NCBI GenBank assembly: GCA_947258435.1
Contig: CAMYID010000015.1
Span: 1-64,000, forward strand
DNA: 64,000 nt
Source of the DNA: an uncultured Alphaproteobacteria bacterium
Lineage (GTDB): Bacteria > Pseudomonadota > Alphaproteobacteria > UBA11222
Direction: 5' to 3'
This document shows positions 8,311 to 16,223 of this stretch, in pieces. Position numbers and translations under genes: made by a program. The stretch's first letter is position 1, and each line of letters begins with the position of its first letter. The notes under the pieces were generated by a model that ran no database searches, had not been told where the DNA came from, and saw only the letters and a list, made by a program, of their open reading frames with translations.

Positions 8311-9114
8311 TTACCGGCTGCGGAAGGATGCCGCGCGTGCTTCCGCCTCTGCTATCTGGGCTGGCCCCATCTTCGCGCGCAGCTTTTCCGCAAGTGACGC
8401 GGATTCAGCAATCCCTTGCTTAGCGGCGATCAGCGCCCAGGTCAACGCGGCCACCTGGTCGCGGGGAACCCCTTCCCCTTCGGCCAGACGGCGTGCAATA
8501 TGGCGTTGCGCCCGCGCATGCCCGCGCAATGCCGCCTGCTCGAACCAGAATGCCGCTTTCCCGGGGTCGGCTGCGGTGCCGAATCCGTCGCGATAATATT
8601 TGGCAAGCCCGTATTGGGCCTTCGCAAATCCCTGCTTTGCAGACAGGGCGAGATAGTTGAAGGCTTGCGCGGGATCGGCGGGTCCTGTCAGCCCCTCGGC
8701 CAGTAATTTCCCTAGCGTATATTGCGAATTCGCAAATCCCGATGCCGCGGCCAGCCGCAGATAGCGCTCGGCGCGCTCGGCATCGGCGCGAACGCCGTCA
8801 CCCGCCAGATAGGTAAGCGCCAGATTATGCTGCGCACTGTGATGGCCGTTATCGGCTGCTTTCTGCCACCAGTCGAGCGCTTCGCTCATATTGCGCGCAA
8901 CCCCCCGGCCATCGGCATAGATCACACCGAGATTGAACTGCGCTGCAGGGTGACCGGTATCGGCAAGTGTTTGCCAGATTGCCCGGGCGGTCGTGAAATC
9001 GCCGCGCTGATAAGCCTGGTCGCCGCGTGCGAATGCGTCTTCCTCGCCCTCCCGGCAGCCGCTGATCGTCAGGGTGGATATTATGGCAGCGATAAGTATG
9101 AAGCGATATTTCAT
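8311..9114 (-). CDS. Sel1-repeat lipoprotein
   Basis: Predicted lipoprotein of 267 residues. The N-terminus MKYRFILIAAIISTLTISGC carries a lipobox with Cys20. It is followed by about five to six Sel1-like (TPR-related) repeats, each with the AQFNLGVIYADGRGV or AQYGLAKYYRDGFGT pattern, over residues 30-245. Such solenoids scaffold protein contacts; the partner here is unknown. Its ATG overlaps the mlaC stop by 4 bases (ATGA), so the two are translationally coupled, suggesting that it acts with the phospholipid-transport components. Confidence 0.85.
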   Translation of the reverse strand: MKYRFILIAAIISTLTISGCREGEEDAFARGDQAYQRGDFTTARAIWQTLADTGHPAAQFNLGVIYADGRGVARNMSEALDWWQKAADNGHHSAQHNLALTYLAGDGVRADAERAERYLRLAAASGFANSQYTLGKLLAEGLTGPADPAQAFNYLALSAKQGFAKAQYGLAKYYRDGFGTAADPGKAAFWFEQAALRGHARAQRHIARRLAEGEGVPRDQVAALTWALIAAKQGIAESASLAEKLRAKMGPAQIAEAEARAASFRSR

Positions 9115-9794
9115 CCGATCCCCTCCGCGGGCAGCCGTTCGACCTTTGCGCGCAACTGTCGCAGCAGCCCGGGCATTCCCAGACGCGCAATGACGGCGGC
9201 AAATTCCTGCCGCTGGGTGATCGACATGCTGATCCCTTCAACCGAAACGTCGATAATCTTCAATGTGCCGTCAATATGCCGTACCCGCCAATCGGCGGTC
9301 AGCGGCTGGCCCGACCCGCCGCTGATAACCGAACGGACGACCATATCCTGCTTGCCGCCGGAATAGACATTGGCTACATGAAACTGTTGCCCCGCATAGC
9401 CGCCAAGCCGGGCGGCGTAGGTCTTAAGCACGAACTGGCCAAACAGTTCGCGATATTCTTCCTGCTGCTCGGGGGTTATCTGCCGCCAGTATTTTCCAAG
9501 GACGAACCGGCTGATAAAATCAAGATCGAACTTTGAGCGAAGAAGCCGGTGGAACTGGGCCTCGCGCTGGTTCAGGGTCAGATCGGGTTGCCGCAGAACC
9601 GAGATGGCCGTTGCCCCAAGATCGGCGATGAAGCGTTCGGCCTCCTGCGTTTCGGCAGACGCAAATCTGCGCTGCATTTGCGCGGCGGCCAGTGTCGTGG
9701 CCAGCAGCAAAAACAGCACGATATATGTGGCAAACCGGGCCAGATGGCCGCATTTGCCCGGGTTCGACGCAGTTACAATCATGACAGTCCGCAT
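9111..9794 (-). CDS. mlaC: MlaC-family periplasmic phospholipid carrier
   Basis: Periplasmic lipid shuttle (MlaC/Ttg2D, Tol_Tol_Ttg2 domain), 227 residues. A signal-anchor or signal peptide lies at about 20-38 (ATYIVLFLLLATTLAAAQ), then the family core with FVLGKYWRQITPEQQEEY-x-x-LF and the C-terminal VEGISMSITQRQEF segment. MlaC ferries phospholipid between the outer-membrane MlaA and the inner-membrane MlaFED. It lies 2 bases downstream of the cyclase gene and overlaps the Sel1 gene by 4 bases. The matching mlaEFD genes are about 10 kb away on the other strand. Confidence 0.9.
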   Translation of the reverse strand: MRTVMIVTASNPGKCGHLARFATYIVLFLLLATTLAAAQMQRRFASAETQEAERFIADLGATAISVLRQPDLTLNQREAQFHRLLRSKFDLDFISRFVLGKYWRQITPEQQEEYRELFGQFVLKTYAARLGGYAGQQFHVANVYSGGKQDMVVRSVISGGSGQPLTADWRVRHIDGTLKIIDVSVEGISMSITQRQEFAAVIARLGMPGLLRQLRAKVERLPAEGIG

Positions 9795-9796
9795 GG

Positions 9797-12049
9797 TTAT
9801 TTCGATGTGGCGACAAAAACGCCGTCCCAGTCGGGGCCGGGCGGGTTTGCCCGATATTCGGCAATCCGTTCCGCATAAAGATCGTACAGAACGTGATTGG
9901 CGTCTTCACGGGCGCGTAGCGTGTCGAGCAGATTTTGCGCCTCATCCCACTTCTGCGCGCGGTAGGCCGTGATCATATCGGCATGCAGCGCGGACCAGTT
10001 TTTGAAGTCGCTGTCATTTTTCATTTCCGCGTCGCCAAGCAGGGCATAGATCTGTACCGCCTCGCTTTTGCCTTTTACAGCGATCAGGTCAAGTTCGATC
10101 AGCGCGAAATCATCCTTGACCGATTCATAGGTCTCCGCCCCGACGACGATCGTCGCGCCATAGTTCTTGGATTGCGATTCAAGGCGTGCGCCCAGATTGA
10201 CGGCATCGCCCAGCACCGAATAGTCAAAGCGCTGCTTGGAACCCATATTGCCGACAACGCATTCACCGGTATTAAGGCCGATACCGATATTGATCGGCAG
10301 GAAGGGGCGGTTTTCACGCTCGGCTTCTTCTTTCAGCTCAGCATTGAGTATCTTGAGATCGCGGATCATCTCAAGCGAGGTCGTGCAGGACTGCATTGGG
10401 TGATTGGGCACATCAAGCGGTGCATTCCAGAATGCCATGATGCAGTCGCCCATATATTTGTCGATCGTCCCCTCGCGCGACAGGATGAGGTCTGTCATGG
10501 GCGTCAGAAAGCGGTTGATCAATTGCGTCAGACCCTGCGGATTGCCCTTGAACTGTTCCGAGATCGGCGTGAAACCACGAATATCGCAAAACAGGAAGGT
10601 CATGGTGCGGGTTTCGCCGCCCAGTTGCAGGCGGTCGGGTTCTTCGGCAAGCTGCTCGACCAGCGCGGGGGACAGATATTGGCTGAAAGCACCGCGGACC
10701 TGTGCCTTTTCCGCTTCGGTGCGCAGGAAATTGACCAGTGTGCCCGTGACGAACATGAGCCCCACCGTGACGCTCGGGCCGACCGGGTCAAGCAGCCACA
10801 GTTCTTCGGAATACAGATACCAGGAAGCGCCAAAGGCGAACAGAATACCGCCACCCGCCACAATGGCGCAGGTAATTGCCGATACCCGCCGCAGCAGCAC
10901 AAGCAGAACGATTCCAAGCACAATCAGAAAAACAAGTTCCGCCCCCTGCGCCCAGTCGGGCCGGGTCAGAAAATGTTCAAGCAGGATTTGCTCCAGCAAC
11001 TGAATATGCACCTCCACCCCTGCAGTGGCGGAATTAAGCGGCGTTGCCCGCAAGTCCTTCAGACCCGCGGCGCTCGGCCCCACAAACAGCACATTGCCGG
11101 CAATACGCTGCGGGTCGAAATCTTCGCTGAAAAGCTCCCAGACCGGCACCCGTCTTTCGGGTCTGTCTTCTGTGTAATGTAGCCAGACGCGGCCTGTTTT
11201 TGTTGTCGGTATCTCGATCCGGCCCACGCGAATGGCGTTGATGCCGGTCTGTTCGCCAAAGGACTCGGTCATATTTGCGCCCGACGATTTGATGATATAG
11301 GTCGAGGCGCCCTGCAGGACCCGCAGGGTTTCCATTGCAAGCGTTGGATAAAGCTTTTCGCCTTTGGTCACGACAAGCGGGACCCGGCGAATGATATTGT
11401 CCCGTTCCGCGATGAAGTTAAAGCTGCCATTGCCGGCCGCCGCCTGTTCGAGTTTCGGCAGATTCGGCACCGCGCCATAGAATTTCGGCAGGAAAATTTT
11501 GGGGTCGTCCCCGGCAAAGGAATAGCCGGCTTTGACAACCGGTTCCTGGCTGTTTTCCATATCGGTCAGGGTGAACCCGGTCACCACATTGGCCTGCGCC
11601 AGGATATCGGCAAGAATATCGTCATGATTGGGTAATTCGCCGATTTGCGCACGGACATTCTGCAACTGCGGAATCTGGGCCAACTGTTCAAGAAACTGGT
11701 CCGGCGATGTCCGGTCGGGTTCGGCAAAAACAATATCGAAGACCACCGCATAGGCGCCCGCATTCGCCGCGCGTGCCACAAGTTCAGCAATATAGGTGCG
11801 CGGCCAGGGCCATTGGCCGAGCCGCGCCAGGCTTTCATCGTCGATATCAAGATGTTTGACGCCGACCCCCGCAACCGGTTGCGGGTCGATATATTCGCGC
11901 GGTTCAATCCGCTGATAGAGGTCAAAAATGCCGTTGCGCGCATTGGTGATGATGAAGAACGGGTCGGCCAGGATCAGAAAAAGCGCAAATATCAGGACAA
12001 AGCCGGGAATAAAGTCCTGCAAGCGTTTGATCAGGGTCGATAATGACAT
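9797..12049 (-). CDS. CHASE2-domain class III adenylate/guanylate cyclase
   Basis: Membrane receptor cyclase of 750 residues. Order: N-terminal membrane helix (17-34), extracytoplasmic CHASE2 sensor (about 40-360), three membrane helices (about 370-440), then a class III nucleotide cyclase domain (480-672). Metal ligands Asp489 (FCDIRGFT) and Asp535 (KYMGD), transition-state Asn618 and Arg622, and Lys531 with Ser611 at the base-specifying positions all look intact; Lys plus Ser/Thr suggests the class IIIb adenylate type. A short helical tail follows. It is 2 bases upstream of mlaC, so the same mRNA probably encodes lipid-transport parts. Confidence 0.9.
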   Translation of the reverse strand: MSLSTLIKRLQDFIPGFVLIFALFLILADPFFIITNARNGIFDLYQRIEPREYIDPQPVAGVGVKHLDIDDESLARLGQWPWPRTYIAELVARAANAGAYAVVFDIVFAEPDRTSPDQFLEQLAQIPQLQNVRAQIGELPNHDDILADILAQANVVTGFTLTDMENSQEPVVKAGYSFAGDDPKIFLPKFYGAVPNLPKLEQAAAGNGSFNFIAERDNIIRRVPLVVTKGEKLYPTLAMETLRVLQGASTYIIKSSGANMTESFGEQTGINAIRVGRIEIPTTKTGRVWLHYTEDRPERRVPVWELFSEDFDPQRIAGNVLFVGPSAAGLKDLRATPLNSATAGVEVHIQLLEQILLEHFLTRPDWAQGAELVFLIVLGIVLLVLLRRVSAITCAIVAGGGILFAFGASWYLYSEELWLLDPVGPSVTVGLMFVTGTLVNFLRTEAEKAQVRGAFSQYLSPALVEQLAEEPDRLQLGGETRTMTFLFCDIRGFTPISEQFKGNPQGLTQLINRFLTPMTDLILSREGTIDKYMGDCIMAFWNAPLDVPNHPMQSCTTSLEMIRDLKILNAELKEEAERENRPFLPINIGIGLNTGECVVGNMGSKQRFDYSVLGDAVNLGARLESQSKNYGATIVVGAETYESVKDDFALIELDLIAVKGKSEAVQIYALLGDAEMKNDSDFKNWSALHADMITAYRAQKWDEAQNLLDTLRAREDANHVLYDLYAERIAEYRANPPGPDWDGVFVATSK

Positions 12050-12163
12050 AGGCGGAACCCGATAAATCGATGGTGCGCGAGGCGCATGTCAGGAATTCAA
12101 TGCTGGGGACTATATTAACCGCGCGCGGAAGATGCCAGTGACTTGGGCAACAGTTTGCCGATT

Positions 12164-13402
12164 TCAGTCTTTCAGGTCATCCCAGATATCGGAAAAACCC
12201 TGATGGGTACTGGCGAACAGCTCGATCAATGTCGGGTCGAAATGCTCGCGCGGGTTCAGCCGGTCATCGCCGTTCAGGATAATGTCCAAGGTCTTTTCGT
12301 GGCTGAAGCCCGGTTTATAGGGGCGTTCGGCACGCAAAGCGTCATAAACATCGGCGATCTGCACGATGCGGGCTGACAGCGGAATCGCATCACCTTTCAG
12401 ACCGTTCGGATATCCGGTGCCGGCCCAGGCCTCATGATGGTTGAGCGCAATCTCGGCGGCCATTTCAAGGCGCGGCGAGTCCTTCAGGATCTGATGGCCA
12501 TAGATTGTATGCTGGTCCATTTCCTTACGTTCGCGGTCATCAAGCCGGCCCTTCTTTTTCAGAACCGCCTGATCGACGCTCATCTTGCCGACATCGTGCA
12601 GTTGCGCGCTGTAGCGGATTTCGTCGCAGAAATCGGCGGGCGCGCCGAATTGCTGCGCAATGAAATAGCTATATTCATTGGTCCTGACGATATGGTTGCC
12701 AGTGCCCTCATCATGGATTTCCGCCGCCCGTGCAAGCATGCCAATCGACAGCATGAAGGCTTCCTCGGTTTCGGACTGCAAGGTGGCGATATGACTGCGT
12801 TGTTCGCCAAGCTGCCGGTTGCGCTCACGCAGGATGCGGTTTTTCGCCTTGATCTGCTCAAGCATATCGGCACGCTCGATACTGGTCGCGACGATGCGGG
12901 CGACCGGTGCCACGATGCTGCCCATATAGGGGTCGAACGGAATGATCTCACCGCTTTCAGCGGAGATGCGGTTGATCAGCTGTACCACGCCGATCACCTT
13001 GCCGGTGTAGTTCTTCAGCGGGAAGCACAACATCGAGCGGGTGGGGTAATTGGCGGGCGCATTTGCCGGATCGAAATGGTAAGGCGCTTCGGGCGGGATC
13101 TTCAGCACATCGTCGATCGCGATTGTTTCCCCGGCCATCGCGACATGACCTGAAATCGTGTCATGGCTTAACGGAATTTCGAAATCCGAACGTTTGACCG
13201 GAATCCTGTCATTCTGCACGTTCAAGGCCTGCAGAAAGGCTTTGCTTCGCTTGCGGCGGACAATGAAAATCGTGCCTGCTTCCGCACCGGTCAGCAGCCG
13301 TGACTTCTGCAACACCCGGGACAGCAACTGCTTGAGCGATTGCTGCGGCTGCGATTCCACAAATTCGAGGAATTCCTGTGAAAGGTCTTGACGATAGTCC
13401 AT
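12164..13402 (-). CDS. GAF and HD-GYP domain protein, putative cyclic-di-GMP phosphodiesterase
   Basis: Cytoplasmic signalling protein of 412 residues. GAF domain at about 20-175 (LTGAEAGTIFIV ... MLCFPLKNYTGKVIGVVQLIN), a coiled linker 178-212, then an HD-GYP domain 213-400. The HD pair is at 269-270 (LHDVGK), and the second metal cluster HHE is at 322-324 followed by GTGYP at 328-332. The usual Asp of HHE-x-x-DG is Ala327 here, a small departure from consensus. Members hydrolyse c-di-GMP to pGpG/GMP. It lies 114 bases upstream of the cyclase gene on the same strand. Confidence 0.88.
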   Translation of the reverse strand: MDYRQDLSQEFLEFVESQPQQSLKQLLSRVLQKSRLLTGAEAGTIFIVRRKRSKAFLQALNVQNDRIPVKRSDFEIPLSHDTISGHVAMAGETIAIDDVLKIPPEAPYHFDPANAPANYPTRSMLCFPLKNYTGKVIGVVQLINRISAESGEIIPFDPYMGSIVAPVARIVATSIERADMLEQIKAKNRILRERNRQLGEQRSHIATLQSETEEAFMLSIGMLARAAEIHDEGTGNHIVRTNEYSYFIAQQFGAPADFCDEIRYSAQLHDVGKMSVDQAVLKKKGRLDDRERKEMDQHTIYGHQILKDSPRLEMAAEIALNHHEAWAGTGYPNGLKGDAIPLSARIVQIADVYDALRAERPYKPGFSHEKTLDIILNGDDRLNPREHFDPTLIELFASTHQGFSDIWDDLKD

Positions 13403-13719
13403 TATGCTTACAAAAAAGTTGGCAAATATAAGATGCTAAGCAGCATGACGTAATTTCTGTCATGCCTTGAGTATCAGCATGCATCCCCTGACAGTATAAT
13501 ACGACCGCTCGATAAAGTCACATATTGTACTTTATCAACTTTGGTACAATTCAAGTTCCTTGTCCGCCTTGCGGGCATTGACAGAGCGTGCAACCGGTTT
13601 TCGCCTATGTCGGCGCGCTGCCTGCCGGCATCACCTGCACCGGACATCGGCTTTAAACAGTAGCATTTCTATACTAATTTAGGCTTCATTACTGAAACTT
13701 AAACAGCCAGGGTTTGGAA
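13403..13719. other. 317-base divergent intergenic region with an inverted repeat
   Basis: Region between the HD-GYP gene (minus) and the TAXI gene (plus), which must hold promoters for both directions. It is more AT-rich than its surroundings. A TATAAT hexamer lies at 13495-13500 on the plus strand without a -35 box at normal spacing. A 7-bp perfect inverted repeat is at 13524-13550. No credible ORF or RNA gene was seen. Confidence 0.5.
13524..13550. promoter_or_regulatory. Inverted repeat ATTGTAC-N13-GTACAAT, possible operator
   Basis: Perfect 7-bp arms at 13524-13530 and 13544-13550 separated by 13 bases, about 170 bases before the TAXI gene and 120 bases before the HD-GYP gene. The spacing would place the arms about two helical turns apart, as for a dimeric regulator. 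There is no T-tract, so a terminator is unlikely. The cognate regulator is unknown. Confidence 0.35.
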
Positions 13720-14715
13720 ATGAAGCAGCAAGGGTGGAGTTGGGGCGTGGGGCCGGGGCGTGCGGGTCTGGCCGTGGGGCTTTGCCTCATGCTGTTGGCA
13801 GGGCATGCGGTCCATGCCCAGGAGCGGCTGCTGCTTGGCAGCGGTCCGGTGCAGGGCGGCTATTTTCGGACCGGCGGTGCCGTGTGCGCGCAGGTGAACA
13901 AGCAAACCGCGCAACACAAAATATTTTGCGCCGTCGCGCCGAGCGAGGGGTCTGTCGAAAATCTGGACCTGTTGCGTGCCGCCCGGGTCGATCTCGCGCT
14001 TGTTCAGTCCAATTGGCAGTATTTTGCGTTTGAGGGGACGGCAAAGCGATTTGCGGGCGCAGACAAGGTTGCCAATATGCGTGCGCTGGCTGCGTTAAGC
14101 GGCAGGCCGCTTGTTTTGCTCGCCCGACAGGATGCGGGGATCGCCGCGCTGTCGGATATACGCGGCAAGCGAATTGATATCGGCAAGACCGGTACTGAAC
14201 GCAGAGTGGTGATGGATGATTTGCTCGCCGCGCTTGACTGGGATCTGGGTGCGTTTGAGCTGGCATCCGAGTTTCCCGAGAAAGAGGCGCTTGACGCGCT
14301 ATGTGCGGGACAGTTGGCGGCAGTCCCGCTTGTCGGGATTAGCCCCTCTCGGCGGGTGCAGGCGGCACTGCGGCGCTGCAAGCTGCATATCGTGCCGATC
14401 GATGCGGCGCTTGTCGCACAGATGACCGCCGCAAAACCCTATTATGCGCCCATCAAAATTCCGCAGGGCACCTATCCCGGCATCAAGGGGGATATTACAA
14501 GCTTTGGTCAGCGTCTCGTGCTGGTCGGACGCTTCAGGGTCGCCGATACCGATGCGTATAATCTTGTGAAGGCATTGGCGGAAAATCTGCCCGCGCTTGC
14601 AAAGCTACATCCCTCCTTGGGGGGGCTGACGCCGGAAACGCTGGCCAGGGGCGGTATCGCCATTCCACTCCATGACGGCGCGGCCCGCTACTTCCGCGAA
14701 GCAGGCCTGCTTTAG
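13720..14715 (+). CDS. TAXI-family TRAP transporter solute-binding protein
   Basis: Periplasmic binding protein of the TAXI type (TRAP-associated extracytoplasmic immunogenic), 331 residues from ATG 13720. A signal peptide covers about residues 1-34 (AVGLCLMLLAGHAVHA). The mature start LLLGSGPVQGGYFRTGGAVC and the later segment KRIDIGKTGTERRVV are the family hallmarks. TAXI proteins normally feed a fused DctQM membrane protein; none is adjacent, making this an orphan, and the TRAP operon 1.5 kb away carries its own DctP. A TTG two codons earlier is a less likely start; AGGG lies upstream of the ATG. Ligand unknown. Confidence 0.88.
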   Translation: MKQQGWSWGVGPGRAGLAVGLCLMLLAGHAVHAQERLLLGSGPVQGGYFRTGGAVCAQVNKQTAQHKIFCAVAPSEGSVENLDLLRAARVDLALVQSNWQYFAFEGTAKRFAGADKVANMRALAALSGRPLVLLARQDAGIAALSDIRGKRIDIGKTGTERRVVMDDLLAALDWDLGAFELASEFPEKEALDALCAGQLAAVPLVGISPSRRVQAALRRCKLHIVPIDAALVAQMTAAKPYYAPIKIPQGTYPGIKGDITSFGQRLVLVGRFRVADTDAYNLVKALAENLPALAKLHPSLGGLTPETLARGGIAIPLHDGAARYFREAGLL

Positions 14716-14761
14716 GTGCGCTGGCCCGTGACAGCCCGGTTCTGCTTGTTGCACTTAGCAA

Positions 14762-14797
14762 AAAAGCCTTGAGGTGCGCCAGTTCCTCAAGGCTTTT
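14762..14797. terminator. Bidirectional rho-independent terminator
   Basis: A 13-bp perfect stem (AAAAGCCTTGAGG pairing with CCTCAAGGCTTTT) with a 10-base loop. It has a T-run after the stem on the plus strand and, on the minus strand, six or more T. It therefore ends transcripts both from the TAXI gene (plus) and from the cytochrome c gene (minus), which converge here. Confidence 0.9.
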
Positions 14798-14816
14798 CGG
14801 CATTCTTCGAGCAGTT

Positions 14817-15227
14817 CTACTCTGCCGTCGCTTCTTTCAGATAGGCGAGCACATTGGCGATCTGCTTGTCTTTCCGCAAACCTGCAAACGCCATTTTGTT
14901 TTTCGGAATGAAGTCCTTGGGCTTGCGCAGATATTGTTCCAGCGTCTCGTCATTCCAGCTCAGCCCGTTCGCGCCGGCTTCGACCATCGCGTCAGAAAAG
15001 TTGAAACCTTCCGCTGTGCCCGCCGCGCGGCCGAAGATGCCCGAAAGGTTGGGGCCAACCTTGTGCTTGCCGCCAGCTTCAACCGTATGGCAGGCCTTGC
15101 ATTTCTTGAATACTCTCTCGCCCTTGGCTGCGTTGCCAGCCTCAAGTGCGAAAGCGCCGCCTGCGGTAGTTGAAGAAACCAGGAATGCCAGCGCAACCAT
15201 GCGCAGGCTGCTTCCGAAACGATACAT
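14817..15227 (-). CDS. Class I cytochrome c (c2/mitochondrial type)
   Basis: Periplasmic monohaem cytochrome c, 136 residues. Signal peptide about 1-28 ending AGGAFA-L. Haem-binding motif CKACH at 43-47 and axial Met112 in the KNKMAFAG segment; the [13 protein letters not shown] and [13 protein letters not shown] stretches match cytochrome c2 and mitochondrial c. It probably shuttles electrons between the bc1 complex and an oxidase. The ATG at 15227 is preceded by AAGGAG at 6-base spacing, so the 12-codon upstream extension is rejected. Monocistronic. Confidence 0.93.
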   Translation of the reverse strand: MYRFGSSLRMVALAFLVSSTTAGGAFALEAGNAAKGERVFKKCKACHTVEAGGKHKVGPNLSGIFGRAAGTAEGFNFSDAMVEAGANGLSWNDETLEQYLRKPKDFIPKNKMAFAGLRKDKQIANVLAYLKEATAE

Positions 15228-15461
15228 AAACTGCTCCTTATGTGCCTGAAAACCGTATGTCAAATGGCCGATGGCGCCCCTGGGCCAGGCTGTGGCCCTA
15301 AACGCGTCCGATGGCAGGTCGCTGCCGACCGAACGCCTGCTTATACAAAAACAGGTTCGAAGAGAACAGGCACAGTTTGTCGCACTGGCATAGGGATAAG
15401 AGGGGATAGCAGGCTTTTGATTGTTCGCACGGTTATTATGTAGATTGTCTGCAGGCGTGCC

Positions 15462-16217
15462 GTGTCACATCAGAAGTTTGGGTTTTTACCGATGGTAAGC
15501 GTTGAGAAACAGGATCCGGCTATTTTTTCCCCCTATTCGCGGGAACAGCTTGCCGCCATGGCGGCGGCGGGTGCGCAGGTGCGCGAATGCTACCGTCTGC
15601 TTGAGAAGACCGGCGCCAATGTGGTGGGGCAAATTCTTGCCGCGTCGGAAACATTCTATGAATGGAACCACTATCCCGAAGGGGATGTATTCGATCGCGA
15701 AAGCGCCAGCCAGTATTATTATCATGCGCATCGCGGGGCAGAGCTTGAGCATGGGCATTTTCATACCTTTCTGCGCGCCGCGGCCATAAAAAAGGGGGTG
15801 CGTCCGGCCCCTTATGAGGGAGAGGCGGAACGTCCCCTCGGGTCAGACGCGATTGCCCATCTGATTTCTATTTCAATGAATGACGAGGGCTATCCGATCG
15901 GGCTTTTTGCGGTAAATCGCTGGGTGACGGGGGAGACTTTCTATGCCGCCGAGGATGTCATTGCGATGCTGCCCGATTTTCGCATCGAGCATACGTTCCC
16001 CTGTCTTGCGACCAATATGTGGATCACCGCGATGGTGCGCCTGTTCACACCGCAGATCGCCAATTTGCTGCGCGAGCGGGACCGTTCGATCGCTGCCTGG
16101 TGTGAACGCTATCCCGACCGCGATGTCTATGAGGATCGTGAGCTCGAGATGACATCCTATCTGCCGATCTCCGTATCGCGGCAGATTGCGCTCATCGACA
16201 AGCTGCTGCGGCGTTAG
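15462..16217 (+). CDS. Conserved hypothetical protein, DUF6969-like
   Basis: Cytoplasmic protein of up to 251 residues. Its core, with [22 protein letters not shown] and [10 protein letters not shown], resembles a conserved alphaproteobacterial family I recall as DUF6969; that name is from memory. The closely spaced His residues (HAH, EHGHFH) could bind a metal, but no enzyme class is known. There is no signal peptide. The start is uncertain: GTG at 15462 or ATG at 15492, neither with a strong ribosome-binding site. It converges with dctM, 6 bases away, with no visible terminator. Confidence 0.7.
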   Translation: MSHQKFGFLPMVSVEKQDPAIFSPYSREQLAAMAAAGAQVRECYRLLEKTGANVVGQILAASETFYEWNHYPEGDVFDRESASQYYYHAHRGAELEHGHFHTFLRAAAIKKGVRPAPYEGEAERPLGSDAIAHLISISMNDEGYPIGLFAVNRWVTGETFYAAEDVIAMLPDFRIEHTFPCLATNMWITAMVRLFTPQIANLLRERDRSIAAWCERYPDRDVYEDRELEMTSYLPISVSRQIALIDKLLRR

Positions 16218-16223
16218 GCGGAA

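Noticed and set aside
9935-11182. 415-codon plus-strand ORF
   Set aside because: Shadow of the CHASE2 cyclase; composition rich in His/Gln/Arg, no motif.
13467-13500. Promoter TTGAGT ... TATAAT on the plus strand
   Set aside because: Spacer of 22 bases is too long for sigma-70; left as a -10-like hexamer only.
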